Assembly (NCBI GenBank): GCA_009735695.1 | Contig: SRSL01000004.1 | Coordinates: 186,001-250,000 of the forward strand | Source of the DNA: Christiangramia bathymodioli | GTDB lineage: Bacteria; Bacteroidota; Bacteroidia; Flavobacteriales; Flavobacteriaceae | DNA length: 64,000 nt | Direction: 5' to 3' | Shown: positions 52,826 through 61,235 of the stretch, one piece after another | Numbering within the stretch: position 1 is the first letter of the stretch | How the letters are laid out: each line of letters opens with the position of its first letter | Notes under the pieces: generated by a model | The model's database searches: none | What the model saw: the letters and a program-made list of their open reading frames with translations, nothing else | What the model was told of the DNA's origin: nothing | Position numbers and translations under genes: made by a program

Positions 52826-53806
52826 TTATTTAAACATCAACGCCGACTCGATCGCGCTTCCAAAAAGTTCGGGAAGGCTAATTCCAGCTTTTTCGGCCTG
52901 TTGAGGCAGAATACTTGCCTGGCTGAGGCCGGGAGTGGTGTTCATCTCGATAAAATGAGGTTCGCCATTGTGGAAAATGAATTCAGACCTGGTAAAGCCC
53001 TGCATCTTTAATTTTTTGTAGATCATCTTCGCGATATCCTGCACTTTTTTGGTGTCTTCTTCTGAAATTCTTGCCGGGGTGATCTCCTGGGATTTTCCAA
53101 GATATTTGGCTTCATAATCAAAGAATTCATTTTCTGAAACGATCTCGGTAACCGGCAGGGCCAGAACCTCTCCCTGGTAACTGATCACACCCACCGAAAC
53201 CTCTGTACCGTCAAGGAAGGATTCAATGATGATCTCGTTATCTTCTCCAAAAGCATTTTTAATGGCTGGCTCAATATCTGCTTCGGTCTTTGCCTTGGTA
53301 ACCCCAAAACTGCTTCCGGCGCGATTGGCCTTCACAAAACACGGCAATCCTACCTTTTCGGTGATCGCTTTCAGGTTTACTTCTTCACCCTTGTTCAGGA
53401 AATAATTTTTCGCCGTTTTGATGCCGTAGGGTTGCAATACACTGATGAGATCTCTTTTGTTAAAGGTAAGCGCTGCCTGGTAGTAGCCGCAACTGGTCTG
53501 CGGAATGTTCAGCAATTCAAGGTATGCTTGCAGCAAGCCATTTTCGCCCGGTGTACCATGGATAGTATTGAACACACAATCAAAACTTATAAGCCTGTCA
53601 TCGATAGTCACCGTGAAATCGCTTTTATTGATAGGATAGGGGGTATCATCATCGGCGACCACGAACCATTCGTTCTGTAAAATATGCACGCGGTAAGGTT
53701 CATAAAGGTCGCGGTCAAGATTCTTATAAACAATATTCCCGCTGTTGATGGAAATTCGGTATTCACTGGAATAACCGCCCATGGCGATGGCAATCTTTTT
53801 CTTCAT
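52826..53806 (-). CDS. ddl: D-alanine--D-alanine ligase
   Basis: 326 residues from ATG 53806, where the family opens MKKKIAIAMGGYSSEYRISI; seven codons upstream (ATG 53827) are unlikely. ATP-grasp motifs FNTIHGTPGENGLLQAYL, PCFVKANRAGSSFGVTKAKTE, EIIIESFLDGTEVSVG and PHFIEMNTTPGLSQASILPQ are present. It joins two D-alanines for peptidoglycan. The pair ddl-coaD diverges from PASTA-rluD across about 100 bases. Confidence 0.97.
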   Translation of the reverse strand: MKKKIAIAMGGYSSEYRISINSGNIVYKNLDRDLYEPYRVHILQNEWFVVADDDTPYPINKSDFTVTIDDRLISFDCVFNTIHGTPGENGLLQAYLELLNIPQTSCGYYQAALTFNKRDLISVLQPYGIKTAKNYFLNKGEEVNLKAITEKVGLPCFVKANRAGSSFGVTKAKTEADIEPAIKNAFGEDNEIIIESFLDGTEVSVGVISYQGEVLALPVTEIVSENEFFDYEAKYLGKSQEITPARISEEDTKKVQDIAKMIYKKLKMQGFTRSEFIFHNGEPHFIEMNTTPGLSQASILPQQAEKAGISLPELFGSAIESALMFK

Positions 53807-53883
53807 CAGTTCAATATAAAGCTCCAAAAGTCGTTAAAAAAAATATCATTCAAAAGGGCAGACATCAAAACCGACGGGTTTTA

Positions 53884-53891
53884 TATCTTTG
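53884..53891 (+). promoter_or_regulatory. -7 promoter box of PASTA-rluD
   Basis: TATCTTTG, an exact TAnnTTTG match. It overlaps the ATG at 53889 of the longest frame, which supports the ATG at 53910. Confidence 0.5.
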
Positions 53892-53909
53892 CCCATTATT
53901 ATTCAATTT

Positions 53910-54527
53910 ATGGGATTTTTTCGATTCATTTTTAGCAAGACATTTTTAATTCAGCTTTTTATAGCTGGAATTCTGGTGGTCGTACTCACTTTTATCACTC
54001 TACAATGGCTGGATTATTCCACCAATCAGGATCAGCGAATCGAAGTGCCAGACCTGGCAAAAATGAATCTGGAGCTGGTTGAGGACCGGTTGGATGAATT
54101 GGATCTGAATTATGAGATCCTGGATTCAGCAAATTTTAATCCTGATTATCCAAGATATTCTGTAATAGACCAGGTGCCGGCCCCGGGAAAATTCGTAAAG
54201 GAAGATCGTAAGATCTACCTAACCCTAAACCCGTCTGGCTATCGAAAAGTCCAGATCCCGGATGATCTTATCAGGAAGACCAGAAGACAGGTAGAACCTA
54301 CATTAAGATCTCTTGGATTCGAAATTGGGGAGATCACTTATAAGCCCGATATCGCCGAGGATGCTGTGCTGGAATTAAGACACGAAGGCAAACTGGTAAA
54401 ACCAGGTTCCGAATTGATGAAAACCTCAACAATAGACCTGGTGCTTGGGGACGGGAGCGGCAGGTACGGGCAGGAAGAGCTAGACAGCCTGGAAACTGAA
54501 ACAGAAAATGAAGTAGATGAGTTCTAA
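53910..54527 (+). CDS. PASTA-domain membrane protein
   Basis: 205 residues from ATG 53910. One N-terminal membrane helix (about 10-32, LIQLFIAGILVVVLTFI) precedes two to three PASTA domains: QRIEVPDLAKMNLELVEDRLD, SVIDQVPAPGKFVKEDRKIYLTL and VQIPDDLIRKTRRQVEPTLRS. PASTA domains bind peptidoglycan or beta-lactams; no kinase domain is attached here. The C-terminus is acidic. Its end overlaps rluD by 11 bases, a usual flavobacterial order next to ddl. Confidence 0.94.
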   Translation: MGFFRFIFSKTFLIQLFIAGILVVVLTFITLQWLDYSTNQDQRIEVPDLAKMNLELVEDRLDELDLNYEILDSANFNPDYPRYSVIDQVPAPGKFVKEDRKIYLTLNPSGYRKVQIPDDLIRKTRRQVEPTLRSLGFEIGEITYKPDIAEDAVLELRHEGKLVKPGSELMKTSTIDLVLGDGSGRYGQEELDSLETETENEVDEF

Positions 54528-55578
54528 TAAAGACCAGAGAGAGGAAATAGACGAGCAGGAAGACGAAGAAAGTCTTTATGAACATCATAAATTTGTCGCA
54601 GAGGTAGGGCAGAAGCCGCTAAGGGTTGACAAATACCTCATGAATTTCATCGAAAACGCGACACGTAACAAGATTCAGAAAGCCGCAAAAAGCGGAAATA
54701 TATACGTCAACAACGAGACTGTAAAGCAGAACTATAAGGTGAAGGCCGGTGATGTGGTGCAGGTGATGTTCGAGCATCCGCCCTACGAATATTTACTGGT
54801 GCCGGAGGATATTCCGCTGGATATTGTTTATGAAGACGATTTCCTGCTGGTGGTGAACAAACCCGCAGGTATGGTCGTGCATCCCGGGCACGGGAATTAC
54901 AGTGGAACACTTATAAATGCGTTGGTGCATCATTTCGATAATCTGCCAAATAATAGCAGTGACCGTCCGGGCCTTGTACATCGAATCGATAAGGATACCA
55001 GCGGACTGCTCGTGATCGCAAAGACCGAGCATACCATGGCTCATCTTTCCAAGCAATTTTTTGATAAATCCAGTGAAAGGGAATACGTCGCCCTGGTATG
55101 GGGAAATATCGAGGAAGACGAAGGAACCATCGAAGGCAATATTGGGCGTAATCCCAAGAACAGGCTGCAGAACATGGTTTATGAAGGCGATGATGCTGAA
55201 AATGGGAAACCAGCCGTTACCCACTTTAAGGTGCTCGAGCGATTCGGTTACGTCACCCTGGTGGCCTGTAAACTGGAGACCGGGCGAACGCACCAGATAA
55301 GGGTTCACCTCAAACATATTGGCCACACCCTGTTCAATGACGCGCGTTATGGCGGCGACAGGATTCTGAAAGGAACCTCTTTCACCAAGTATAAACAGTT
55401 TGTGGATAATTGCTTTAAGATCTTGCCAAGACAGGCACTGCATGCTAAAACATTAGGTTTTGAGCATCCCGAAACCGGAAAATGGATGAGCTTCGATTCA
55501 GAGATCCCGCAGGACATGCAGGACTGTATCGAAAAATGGCGAGGTTACGCTAAGAATCAGAAGGAGTTTTTGGATTAG
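54517..55578 (+). CDS. rluD: RluA-family pseudouridine synthase (RluD-like)
   Basis: 353 residues. N-terminal S4 domain (about 25-90; LRVDKYLMNFIENATRNKIQK) and catalytic domain with LVVNKPAGMVVHPGHGNYSG and the catalytic Asp in PGLVHRIDKDTSGLLVIAKTE, then RTHQIRVHLKHIGHTLFNDARYGG. RluD modifies helix 69 of 23S rRNA; the exact target here is assumed by similarity. Coupled by overlap to the PASTA gene. Its stop lies at the edge of the repeat at 55577-55676. Confidence 0.95.
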   Translation: MSSNKDQREEIDEQEDEESLYEHHKFVAEVGQKPLRVDKYLMNFIENATRNKIQKAAKSGNIYVNNETVKQNYKVKAGDVVQVMFEHPPYEYLLVPEDIPLDIVYEDDFLLVVNKPAGMVVHPGHGNYSGTLINALVHHFDNLPNNSSDRPGLVHRIDKDTSGLLVIAKTEHTMAHLSKQFFDKSSEREYVALVWGNIEEDEGTIEGNIGRNPKNRLQNMVYEGDDAENGKPAVTHFKVLERFGYVTLVACKLETGRTHQIRVHLKHIGHTLFNDARYGGDRILKGTSFTKYKQFVDNCFKILPRQALHAKTLGFEHPETGKWMSFDSEIPQDMQDCIEKWRGYAKNQKEFLD

Positions 55579-55676
55579 GGCGTGCCCCAAAATAGAATTT
55601 TGGGTCGGGCTTTCGGCAGTCGCTGTTCTCGCTATAAGCGAGAACGAGCTCCACCAATGCCTCAATCCCTCACGCA
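55577..55676. repeat. Palindromic intergenic repeat (GCGTGCCCCAAA...GGGTCGGGC type)
   Basis: CCCAAAAT/ATTTTGGG (55586-55593 with 55597-55604) and GTTCTCGCT/AGCGAGAAC (55625-55633 with 55637-55645) form two hairpins within a block that begins GGGCGTGCCCC and contains GGGTCGGGCTTTCGGC. I recall similar GGGTCGGGC-containing blocks in many flavobacterial intergenic regions. No coding frame is inside. It may fold after rluD and act as a terminator-like structure. Confidence 0.65.
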
Positions 55677-55775
55677 TGTTTTTCAGCTAATTCAATAAAC
55701 AGGAACGCATAAACGGCTTCTATGGCCAGATAAGAAACTAATTACAGGTATTTTTCGGTTTTTGGTGAGTTGAGT

Positions 55776-55797
55776 TATCTTTGGTTAAAAATTAACC
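55776..55797 (+). promoter_or_regulatory. -7 promoter box of yaaA with overlapping palindrome
   Basis: TATCTTTG (55776-55783) is an exact TAnnTTTG match and is followed at once by GGTTAAAAATTAACC (55783-55797), a perfect 6-bp inverted repeat over the predicted transcription start. The palindrome could be an operator. Confidence 0.5.
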
Positions 55798-55805
55798 GAA
55801 AAGAA

Positions 55806-56567
55806 ATGAAAATTGTTGTTTCGCCGGCGAAAACGCTGGATTATGAATCAAAATTACCAACCACAAGAGGGACTCAACCCGAATTTCTGGAAACGGCTGC
55901 TAAGCTTAACCGGAAACTTTCCCGTCAAACCAAAAAGGAACTTTCAGAATTGATGAGCATCAGCGACAAACTCGCTGATCTGAATTATACCCGCTACCAG
56001 GAATTTGAAGAGGAGCACGACAAGAAAAATTCCCGTCCGGCTATGTATGCATTTAACGGAGACGTATATACCGGTCTGGATGCTTACAGCATTCCAACCG
56101 AAAAACTGGATAAAGTCCAGGATACCTTAAGGATATTATCAGGTATGTACGGCATTCTTCGCCCGCTGGATCTTATCCAGCCTTATCGCCTTGAAATGGG
56201 AACCTCTATTGGCATCGAACGCAAGAAAGATCTCTACGAGGTTTGGAAAAAGAAGGTGACCGATTATCTCAATAATGAACTGGAAGATGATGAGCTATTT
56301 CTGAATCTTGCCAGCAACGAATATTTTAAATCGGTTGATAAGAAAAAATTAAAAGTGCCGGTAATTTCTCCTGTTTTCAAGGATTTCAAGAACGGAAAGC
56401 TTAAGATCATCAGTTTTTTTGCTAAAAAAGCACGAGGTTCTATGGTTAGATATATCATCGATAATGATTGCGAAAGTCTTAACGACATCAAAGGTTTCGA
56501 CTACGACGGGTATCGTTTCAGCGAGGAACATACCAAGAAAGAGAACGAACCAGTTTTTATCAGGTAA
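55806..56567 (+). CDS. yaaA: Peroxide stress protein YaaA
   Basis: 253 residues from ATG 55806, since the family opens [15 protein letters not shown]; the frame from 55770 overlaps the promoter box. Other family blocks: [42 protein letters not shown], and [15 protein letters not shown]. In E. coli YaaA limits free iron during peroxide stress. A palindrome at the predicted start of transcription may be a regulatory site. Confidence 0.96.
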   Translation: MKIVVSPAKTLDYESKLPTTRGTQPEFLETAAKLNRKLSRQTKKELSELMSISDKLADLNYTRYQEFEEEHDKKNSRPAMYAFNGDVYTGLDAYSIPTEKLDKVQDTLRILSGMYGILRPLDLIQPYRLEMGTSIGIERKKDLYEVWKKKVTDYLNNELEDDELFLNLASNEYFKSVDKKKLKVPVISPVFKDFKNGKLKIISFFAKKARGSMVRYIIDNDCESLNDIKGFDYDGYRFSEEHTKKENEPVFIR

Positions 56568-56575
56568 TTGATTTC

Positions 56576-56630
56576 GTCAAGCTGAACTTGTTTCAGCTTC
56601 TCATAGATCCTGAACCAAGTTCAGGATGAC
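56576..56630. repeat. Paired-hairpin intergenic repeat, copy 1
   Basis: The block begins GTCA and ends TGAC. It holds AAGCTGAA/TTTCAGCTT and ATCCTGAAC/GTTCAGGAT hairpins around a short spacer. Copies of the same design lie at 58477-58536 and 62252-62327. It contains the ATG at 56626 used for the next gene. Confidence 0.8.
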
Positions 56631-57315
56631 AGTATATAAAATTTTACTTTTGGAACTCTTCCACCACAAACATCCATTTCCACCCTTCATTCCGGAGAAT
56701 GCCACGAAATTAATCGTGGGAACTCTCCCTCCGCCGCGTTTCACAAAGCGAAAACTGCGCGAAGACGATGTGGATTTTTGTTATGGTAGTGGTGACGGAC
56801 TCCTTTGGAAAGTGCTGGACCGTATTTTCGATCTCGAACTTAAATTCGAGAATACGCAGGAGGCGGTGGAACAACGCAAACAATTCCTTCGATCCCGCGG
56901 CCTCGGAATTTGTGACGTGGTGGAAAGCAGTCACAGGGAAAAAATAGATGCTTCAGATCTTGGCATGCAAAAGGTGGAATTGCGGGATATGATTGGTATA
57001 CTTCGGGAAAACCCAAAGGTGGATACGCTTCTGTTTACCGGTGGAAATTCAAAGAATGGGCCTGAATATTTTTTCAGAAGATATCTTAAAGAGCACGAAG
57101 AAGACATTCGGATGAAGCTGATATCCAAAACATCTCCAAGGATACATCAGTTCATTCTGGACGGGCGGGCGATAAAAACGGTTTCTCTGGTTGCACCTTC
57201 AGGTGCCGCTAATATTTCTATCGGGAGTTCCCAGTTATACAAAGAATTGAAAAAGAAAAACCCTGAATTCAATACGCTTGATTTCAGGGTTCTACAGTAT
57301 AAAGAATTTTTCTAG
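56626..57315 (+). CDS. Uracil-DNA-glycosylase-like family protein
   Basis: 229 residues from ATG 56626, but the start is doubtful: this ATG is inside the repeat, and a TTG at 56650 would begin LELFHHKHPF, closer to the family. The conserved opening is PFIPENATKLIVGTLPPPRF; later DVVESSHREKIDASDLGMQK, TLLFTGGNSKNGPEYFF and SLVAPSGAANISIG. This fits the uracil-DNA glycosylase superfamily (mug/UDG-like) found in Bacteroidetes, though activity is untested. A promoter box at 56645 overlaps the first codons of the longer form. Confidence 0.85.
   Translation: MTVYKILLLELFHHKHPFPPFIPENATKLIVGTLPPPRFTKRKLREDDVDFCYGSGDGLLWKVLDRIFDLELKFENTQEAVEQRKQFLRSRGLGICDVVESSHREKIDASDLGMQKVELRDMIGILRENPKVDTLLFTGGNSKNGPEYFFRRYLKEHEEDIRMKLISKTSPRIHQFILDGRAIKTVSLVAPSGAANISIGSSQLYKELKKKNPEFNTLDFRVLQYKEFF
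56645..56652 (+). promoter_or_regulatory. -7 promoter-like box at the glycosylase-like gene start
   Basis: TACTTTTG, an exact TAnnTTTG match, lies in the codons after ATG 56626. If it is a real promoter the ATG at 56626 is not in the main message. Confidence 0.35.
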
Positions 57316-57320
57316 TTCAA

Positions 57321-57455
57321 TTATTGCAATTCCTTTTTTTCCTGGTCGGCTAGTGTGGTAGGCTTTACCCTAAATTTTTTACGTTTAGGCCTCAACTTAC
57401 CATAAGTTCCAATTGCGATCTTTCCTCGCTTGGTCTTTTTATCGCCTTTTCCCAT
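57321..57455 (-). CDS. 30S ribosomal protein THX
   Basis: 44 residues: ATG 57453-57455, stop 57321-57323. [20 protein letters not shown] and LRPKRKKF are the THX (S31e-like/PSRP) pattern, a basic peptide bound at the top of the 30S head. It is the second of two tiny genes on the minus strand (3-base gap to the next), lying between the glycosylase-like gene and trpA. Confidence 0.92.
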   Translation of the reverse strand: MGKGDKKTKRGKIAIGTYGKLRPKRKKFRVKPTTLADQEKKELQ

Positions 57456-57458
57456 ATG

Positions 57459-57614
57459 CTATTTTTTGTTTTTTTGATCCCTGATCGTCTCTTCGTCGTA
57501 ATCTACCTTATTGGTATTCTTATCGCGATCTCCGATTCCTCCGGTTAAAGGATCTTCTTCGTTTCTTCTTCTGTCTTTCTTTCCTTTGTGTTTATCTTCA
57601 ATTGGTCCTCCCAT
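57459..57614 (-). CDS. Small charged hypothetical protein
   Basis: 51 residues (ATG 57612-57614, TAG 57459-57461): MGGPIEDKHKGKKDRRRNEE, then DPLTGGIGDRDKNTNKVDYD. It is highly charged, has no hydrophobic segment and should be disordered. I do not recognise a family. The open frame, its 3-base gap to the THX gene and a location without overlap favour a real gene, but proof would need conservation. Confidence 0.6.
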   Translation of the reverse strand: MGGPIEDKHKGKKDRRRNEEDPLTGGIGDRDKNTNKVDYDEETIRDQKNKK

Positions 57615-57686
57615 AACTTTAGTTTTTAAGGTTCAACTCTAATATAACGAGTATCGCCCAAAAAAGCTGTGAAGGTCCTGTTACAA

Positions 57687-58457
57687 TTAGGTTAAAGCTT
57701 TAACATTTTCCACAAATTCTGAAGTTTTCTCCACCCCGTGTTTTTCTAAATGTTTGATGAAAGCACTTCCGATGATAGCGCCTTTTGCGTATTCGGTGGC
57801 CTGCTCAAAAGTTTCCTGGTCTTTGATCCCGAAACCTACGATCTGTGGGTTATTAAGATTCAGGTCATGGATCCTTTTGAAGTATTTCCTGGTTTCCTCG
57901 CCAAATCCGCTGGTAGAACCAGTCACACTCGCGCTGCTTACCATATAGATAAATCCGTCTGATACCGAATCGATATAGCGAATACGATCATCCGGAGTTT
58001 GTGGGGTGATCAAAAATACATTGATAAGCCCGTAGCTTTCAAAAAGCTCTTTATAATCTTCATGATAGACATCTACCGGAAGATCGGGAATAATAAGTCC
58101 GTCTATTCCACATTCCTGGCATTTCTTGCAGAATTTCTCTACCCCGTATTGAAGCATGGGATTGAAATAACCCATGATGATCAGTGGTATTTCAACTTTT
58201 TCCCTGATGTCTTTAAGCTGACTGAACAGTTTCTCGGTGGTCATTCCGTTCTTAAGAGCCCTGGTTGAACTTTCCTGAATGGTTGGCCCGTCGGCCAGTG
58301 GATCACTGAAAGGCAGGCCAATTTCGATAAAATCAACCCCGCTTTTTTCCAGGTCTGTAATGATCTTTTCAGTATCATCGATATCCGGAAATCCAGCCGT
58401 AAAATATATAGATAGAAGCTTATGATCTTCCTGAAGTTTTTGCTTGATTCTGTTCAT
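57687..58457 (-). CDS. trpA: Tryptophan synthase alpha chain
   Basis: 256 residues. The catalytic Glu and Asp are in GVDFIEIGLPFSDPLADGPTIQ; further motifs PLIIMGYFNPMLQYG, GLIIPDLPVDVYHED, FIYMVSSASVTGSTSG, and GFGIKDQETFEQ are typical. It splits indole-3-glycerol phosphate and passes indole to TrpB. It is last in the operon. An 81-base gap with a repeat separates it from trpB. Confidence 0.97.
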   Translation of the reverse strand: MNRIKQKLQEDHKLLSIYFTAGFPDIDDTEKIITDLEKSGVDFIEIGLPFSDPLADGPTIQESSTRALKNGMTTEKLFSQLKDIREKVEIPLIIMGYFNPMLQYGVEKFCKKCQECGIDGLIIPDLPVDVYHEDYKELFESYGLINVFLITPQTPDDRIRYIDSVSDGFIYMVSSASVTGSTSGFGEETRKYFKRIHDLNLNNPQIVGFGIKDQETFEQATEYAKGAIIGSAFIKHLEKHGVEKTSEFVENVKALT

Positions 58458-58476
58458 TTTTCAAAATATGTAAAAA

Positions 58477-58536
58477 CGTCATTCTGAACTTGTTTCAGAA
58501 TCTGTTTTTAGACGCTGAAATGAATTCAGCGTGACG
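58477..58536. repeat. Paired-hairpin intergenic repeat, copy 2 (between trpB and trpA)
   Basis: The block runs CGTCATTCTGAACTTG to AGCGTGACG. ATTCTGAA/TTTCAGAAT and CGCTGAA/TTCAGCG are its hairpins. It resembles copies at 56576 and 62252. Confidence 0.8.
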
Positions 58537-58538
58537 AA

Positions 58539-59726
58539 TTAAAGATTAAAATAATCGATGTAAGTATTGAGATCCTTATCTCCGCGCCCTGAAAGATTGA
58601 TGACCACGATGTCATCTTTTTCAAATTTCCGGCCCTCGAAAATAGCCAGTGCATGGGATGTCTCGATCGCTGGAATAATACCTTCCAGTTTCGCCAGTTC
58701 CAGCCCTGCCTTCATGGCAGCCTCATCGGTAATACTGATGAATTCTCCGCGACCACTTCGAAATAAATTCGCATGCATAGGGCCTACTCCTGGGTAATCC
58801 AATCCGGCAGAGATCGAATAAGGTTCGGTGATCTGCCCGTCGCCGGTTTGCATCAACAAAGTCTTGCTTCCGTGGATGATCCCGGTTTTTCCAAGGGCTG
58901 AGGTCGCAGCGCTTTCACCGGAGTCAATTCCCTTACCGGCAGCTTCCACCGCGATGATCCCAACTTCGGGATTATCCAGGTAATGATAATAGGCACCGGC
59001 GGCATTGCTTCCGCCGCCCACACAGGCAACCACATAATCCGGGTCTTTTCGGCCTTCCTTTTCCTGAAGCTGATTTTGTATTTCTTCCGAGATAACCGCC
59101 TGGAATCGGGCGACCATATCGGGATAAGGATGAGGTCCCACTACAGAACCAATTATATAATGTGTATCAACAGGATTATTGATCCAGTCGCGAATTGCTT
59201 CGTTAGTAGCATCTTTTAAGGTTTTGCTACCCGATCTCGCGGGAACCACTTTGGCGCCCAGCATTTTCATTCGGGCAACATTTGGTGCCTGCCGGTCTAT
59301 ATCGATCTCGCCCATATAAACAATACACTCCATGCCCATCAAGGCACAAACGGTTGCAGTGGCCACACCATGCTGGCCTGCACCGGTTTCGGCGATTATT
59401 CGCTTTTTACCAAGTTTTTGCGCCATCAGGATCTGGCCAATGGTATTGTTGACCTTATGCGCTCCGGTATGGCAAAGATCTTCCCGTTTTAGGTAAACTT
59501 TAGTACCATATTTTTCGCTGAATCTTTTTGCATAATACAGCGGAGTAGGCCGGCCCACATAATCCCTTAAAAGATCTTTGAATTCTTTCTGAAAACTCTC
59601 TTCTTTCATGATATCTAGATACCGTGACCGAAGTTCCTCTACATTGGGATATAGCATTTCCGGGATAAAGGCACCGCCAAATTCCCCGTAATATCCTTTT
59701 TCATCTACCTGATAGCTCATATTCAT
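58539..59726 (-). CDS. trpB: Tryptophan synthase beta chain
   Basis: 395 residues. The PLP lysine is in [56 protein letters not shown] and the phosphate loop are present, with [15 protein letters not shown]-like ending. It condenses indole with serine to tryptophan. Its ATG overlaps the trpF stop by 4 bases (ATGA). Confidence 0.98.
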   Translation of the reverse strand: MNMSYQVDEKGYYGEFGGAFIPEMLYPNVEELRSRYLDIMKEESFQKEFKDLLRDYVGRPTPLYYAKRFSEKYGTKVYLKREDLCHTGAHKVNNTIGQILMAQKLGKKRIIAETGAGQHGVATATVCALMGMECIVYMGEIDIDRQAPNVARMKMLGAKVVPARSGSKTLKDATNEAIRDWINNPVDTHYIIGSVVGPHPYPDMVARFQAVISEEIQNQLQEKEGRKDPDYVVACVGGGSNAAGAYYHYLDNPEVGIIAVEAAGKGIDSGESAATSALGKTGIIHGSKTLLMQTGDGQITEPYSISAGLDYPGVGPMHANLFRSGRGEFISITDEAAMKAGLELAKLEGIIPAIETSHALAIFEGRKFEKDDIVVINLSGRGDKDLNTYIDYFNL

Positions 59727-60436
59727 GAATTGATATGCGTTTTAAATTCTTTTAATTCTTTCAGTTTTTTAAGGCCCGGCTTGAGTTCGAATTTGCTATT
59801 CACGTCTATAGCGTAAAGAAGATCAGCTTTTCCAATACGGGAAAAATGATTCTTTAACTGGGATATCGCCTTGGCATGTTCCAGGCCTATTCCACCGCTA
59901 AGAAAGAAAGGAGTTGTGCTAGGATAATCTTTCAGGATCTCCCAATCGAAGTCCTGGCCTGATCCACCGCGTAACTGAGTTTTGGTATCGAAAAGGAAAT
60001 AATCTACGATTCCTTCGAAAGGTTTAATTTCCTGAAAATCGAAATTTTCACCCACCGGGAAAACCTTGATCAGCTCGGGGGCATTCTCGATCTTCTGAAG
60101 CTCAGCCTTGAGTTTCTTGCAATAGTCGGCCGATTCGTCTCCGTGAAGTTGTATCGCATTCAGGCCATATTTGGCGATCTTTTCTATTATTTCCGCGATC
60201 TCTGCATTTACGAAAACACCCGTTTTTTTGATCTCGGCCGGAAGTTCAGGTAATTCGCCATCAAAATAGCGAGGGGATTTTTCATAAAATATCAGCCCCA
60301 TATAATCGGGTTCGATCTCGGCCACCTGGATCATATTTCCTGCCTGCTGCATTCCGCAAACCTTCAGGCTTAATCCGGTGCTTTGCCCTGAAGCCGGGGT
60401 GATCAATGTTTTTTCTTTTGCCTTGTTCTGGTTCAT
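59723..60436 (-). CDS. trpF: Phosphoribosylanthranilate isomerase
   Basis: 237 residues. The family opening [12 protein letters not shown] starts only at about residue 24, so there is an extra N-terminal segment ([20 protein letters not shown]) without an alternative ATG. Catalytic Cys (KVCGM) and Asp (YFLFDTKT) are present, with [16 protein letters not shown]. It isomerises phosphoribosylanthranilate. It abuts trpC with no gap (stop then ATG) and overlaps trpB. Confidence 0.95.
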   Translation of the reverse strand: MNQNKAKEKTLITPASGQSTGLSLKVCGMQQAGNMIQVAEIEPDYMGLIFYEKSPRYFDGELPELPAEIKKTGVFVNAEIAEIIEKIAKYGLNAIQLHGDESADYCKKLKAELQKIENAPELIKVFPVGENFDFQEIKPFEGIVDYFLFDTKTQLRGGSGQDFDWEILKDYPSTTPFFLSGGIGLEHAKAISQLKNHFSRIGKADLLYAIDVNSKFELKPGLKKLKELKEFKTHINS

Positions 60437-61225
60437 TTATACCATAGATTTAAGTTCTGCAATAAATTTTTTGGCCGCTTTTCCGGGATTTTCGGTCCTC
60501 ATGAAATTTTCTCCGATTAGGAAACCCTTGTAGCCCGATTCTTTTAATTCAGCTATTACCGCGGGATCGCTGATACCACTTTCAGAAACCTTAACGAAAT
60601 GTTCAGGAATTAGCGGAGCCAGTTTTTTCGAATTTTCAATGCTGACTTCAAAGGTCTTTAAATTTCGATTATTCACACCAAGCATATCAGCCTTAACCCG
60701 TAATGATTTTTGTAATTCTTCTTCATTATGAACTTCTAAAAGTACTTCCATGCCAAGTTCCTTAGCCTTGTTCGCCAGGTGGATCATCTGTTTTTCGGTG
60801 AGGACCGCGGCGATCAATAGGATCGCATCGGCTCCATAAGCTTTTGCTTCGATCACCTGGTAAGGGTCAACCATAAATTCTTTTCGAAGAATCGGGATAT
60901 TTGCTGAAGCCCGGGCGTAAAGGAGATCTTCCAGGGAACCACCAAAATATTTTCCATCGGTAAGCACCGACATACCGGAGACGCCCGCGCTCTCATAGCC
61001 TTTTGCTACCTCCTGAACATTCAGGTCCTGATTGATGACCGATTTAGAGGGGGATCGGCGCTTATGTTCGGCAATGATGCCGGAGCCATTTTTTATATTT
61101 TCAGCCAGGCTGATGCATTTTCTGCCAAATAAAACTGAAGCTTCCAGTTGAGAAACCGGGATAAGCGATTTCTTCAGTTCAACTTCTTTCAGCTTGTCTT
61201 TTATGATCTTATCAAGAATGGTCAT
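60437..61225 (-). CDS. trpC: Indole-3-glycerol phosphate synthase
   Basis: 262 residues. Motifs GSGIIAEHKRRSPSKSVI with the catalytic lysine region, SVLTDGKYFGGSLEDL, PILRKEFMVDPYQVIEA, LGVNNRNLKTFEV and VSESGISDPAVIAEL are complete. It closes the indole ring. It is not fused to trpF, unlike the E. coli protein, but is adjacent to it. A 10-base gap separates it from trpD. Confidence 0.98.
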   Translation of the reverse strand: MTILDKIIKDKLKEVELKKSLIPVSQLEASVLFGRKCISLAENIKNGSGIIAEHKRRSPSKSVINQDLNVQEVAKGYESAGVSGMSVLTDGKYFGGSLEDLLYARASANIPILRKEFMVDPYQVIEAKAYGADAILLIAAVLTEKQMIHLANKAKELGMEVLLEVHNEEELQKSLRVKADMLGVNNRNLKTFEVSIENSKKLAPLIPEHFVKVSESGISDPAVIAELKESGYKGFLIGENFMRTENPGKAAKKFIAELKSMV

Positions 61226-61235
61226 TAATTCAATT

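Noticed and set aside
54793-55443. A 216-codon minus-strand frame opposite rluD
   Set aside because: Entirely within rluD, no start or domain support; coding shadow.
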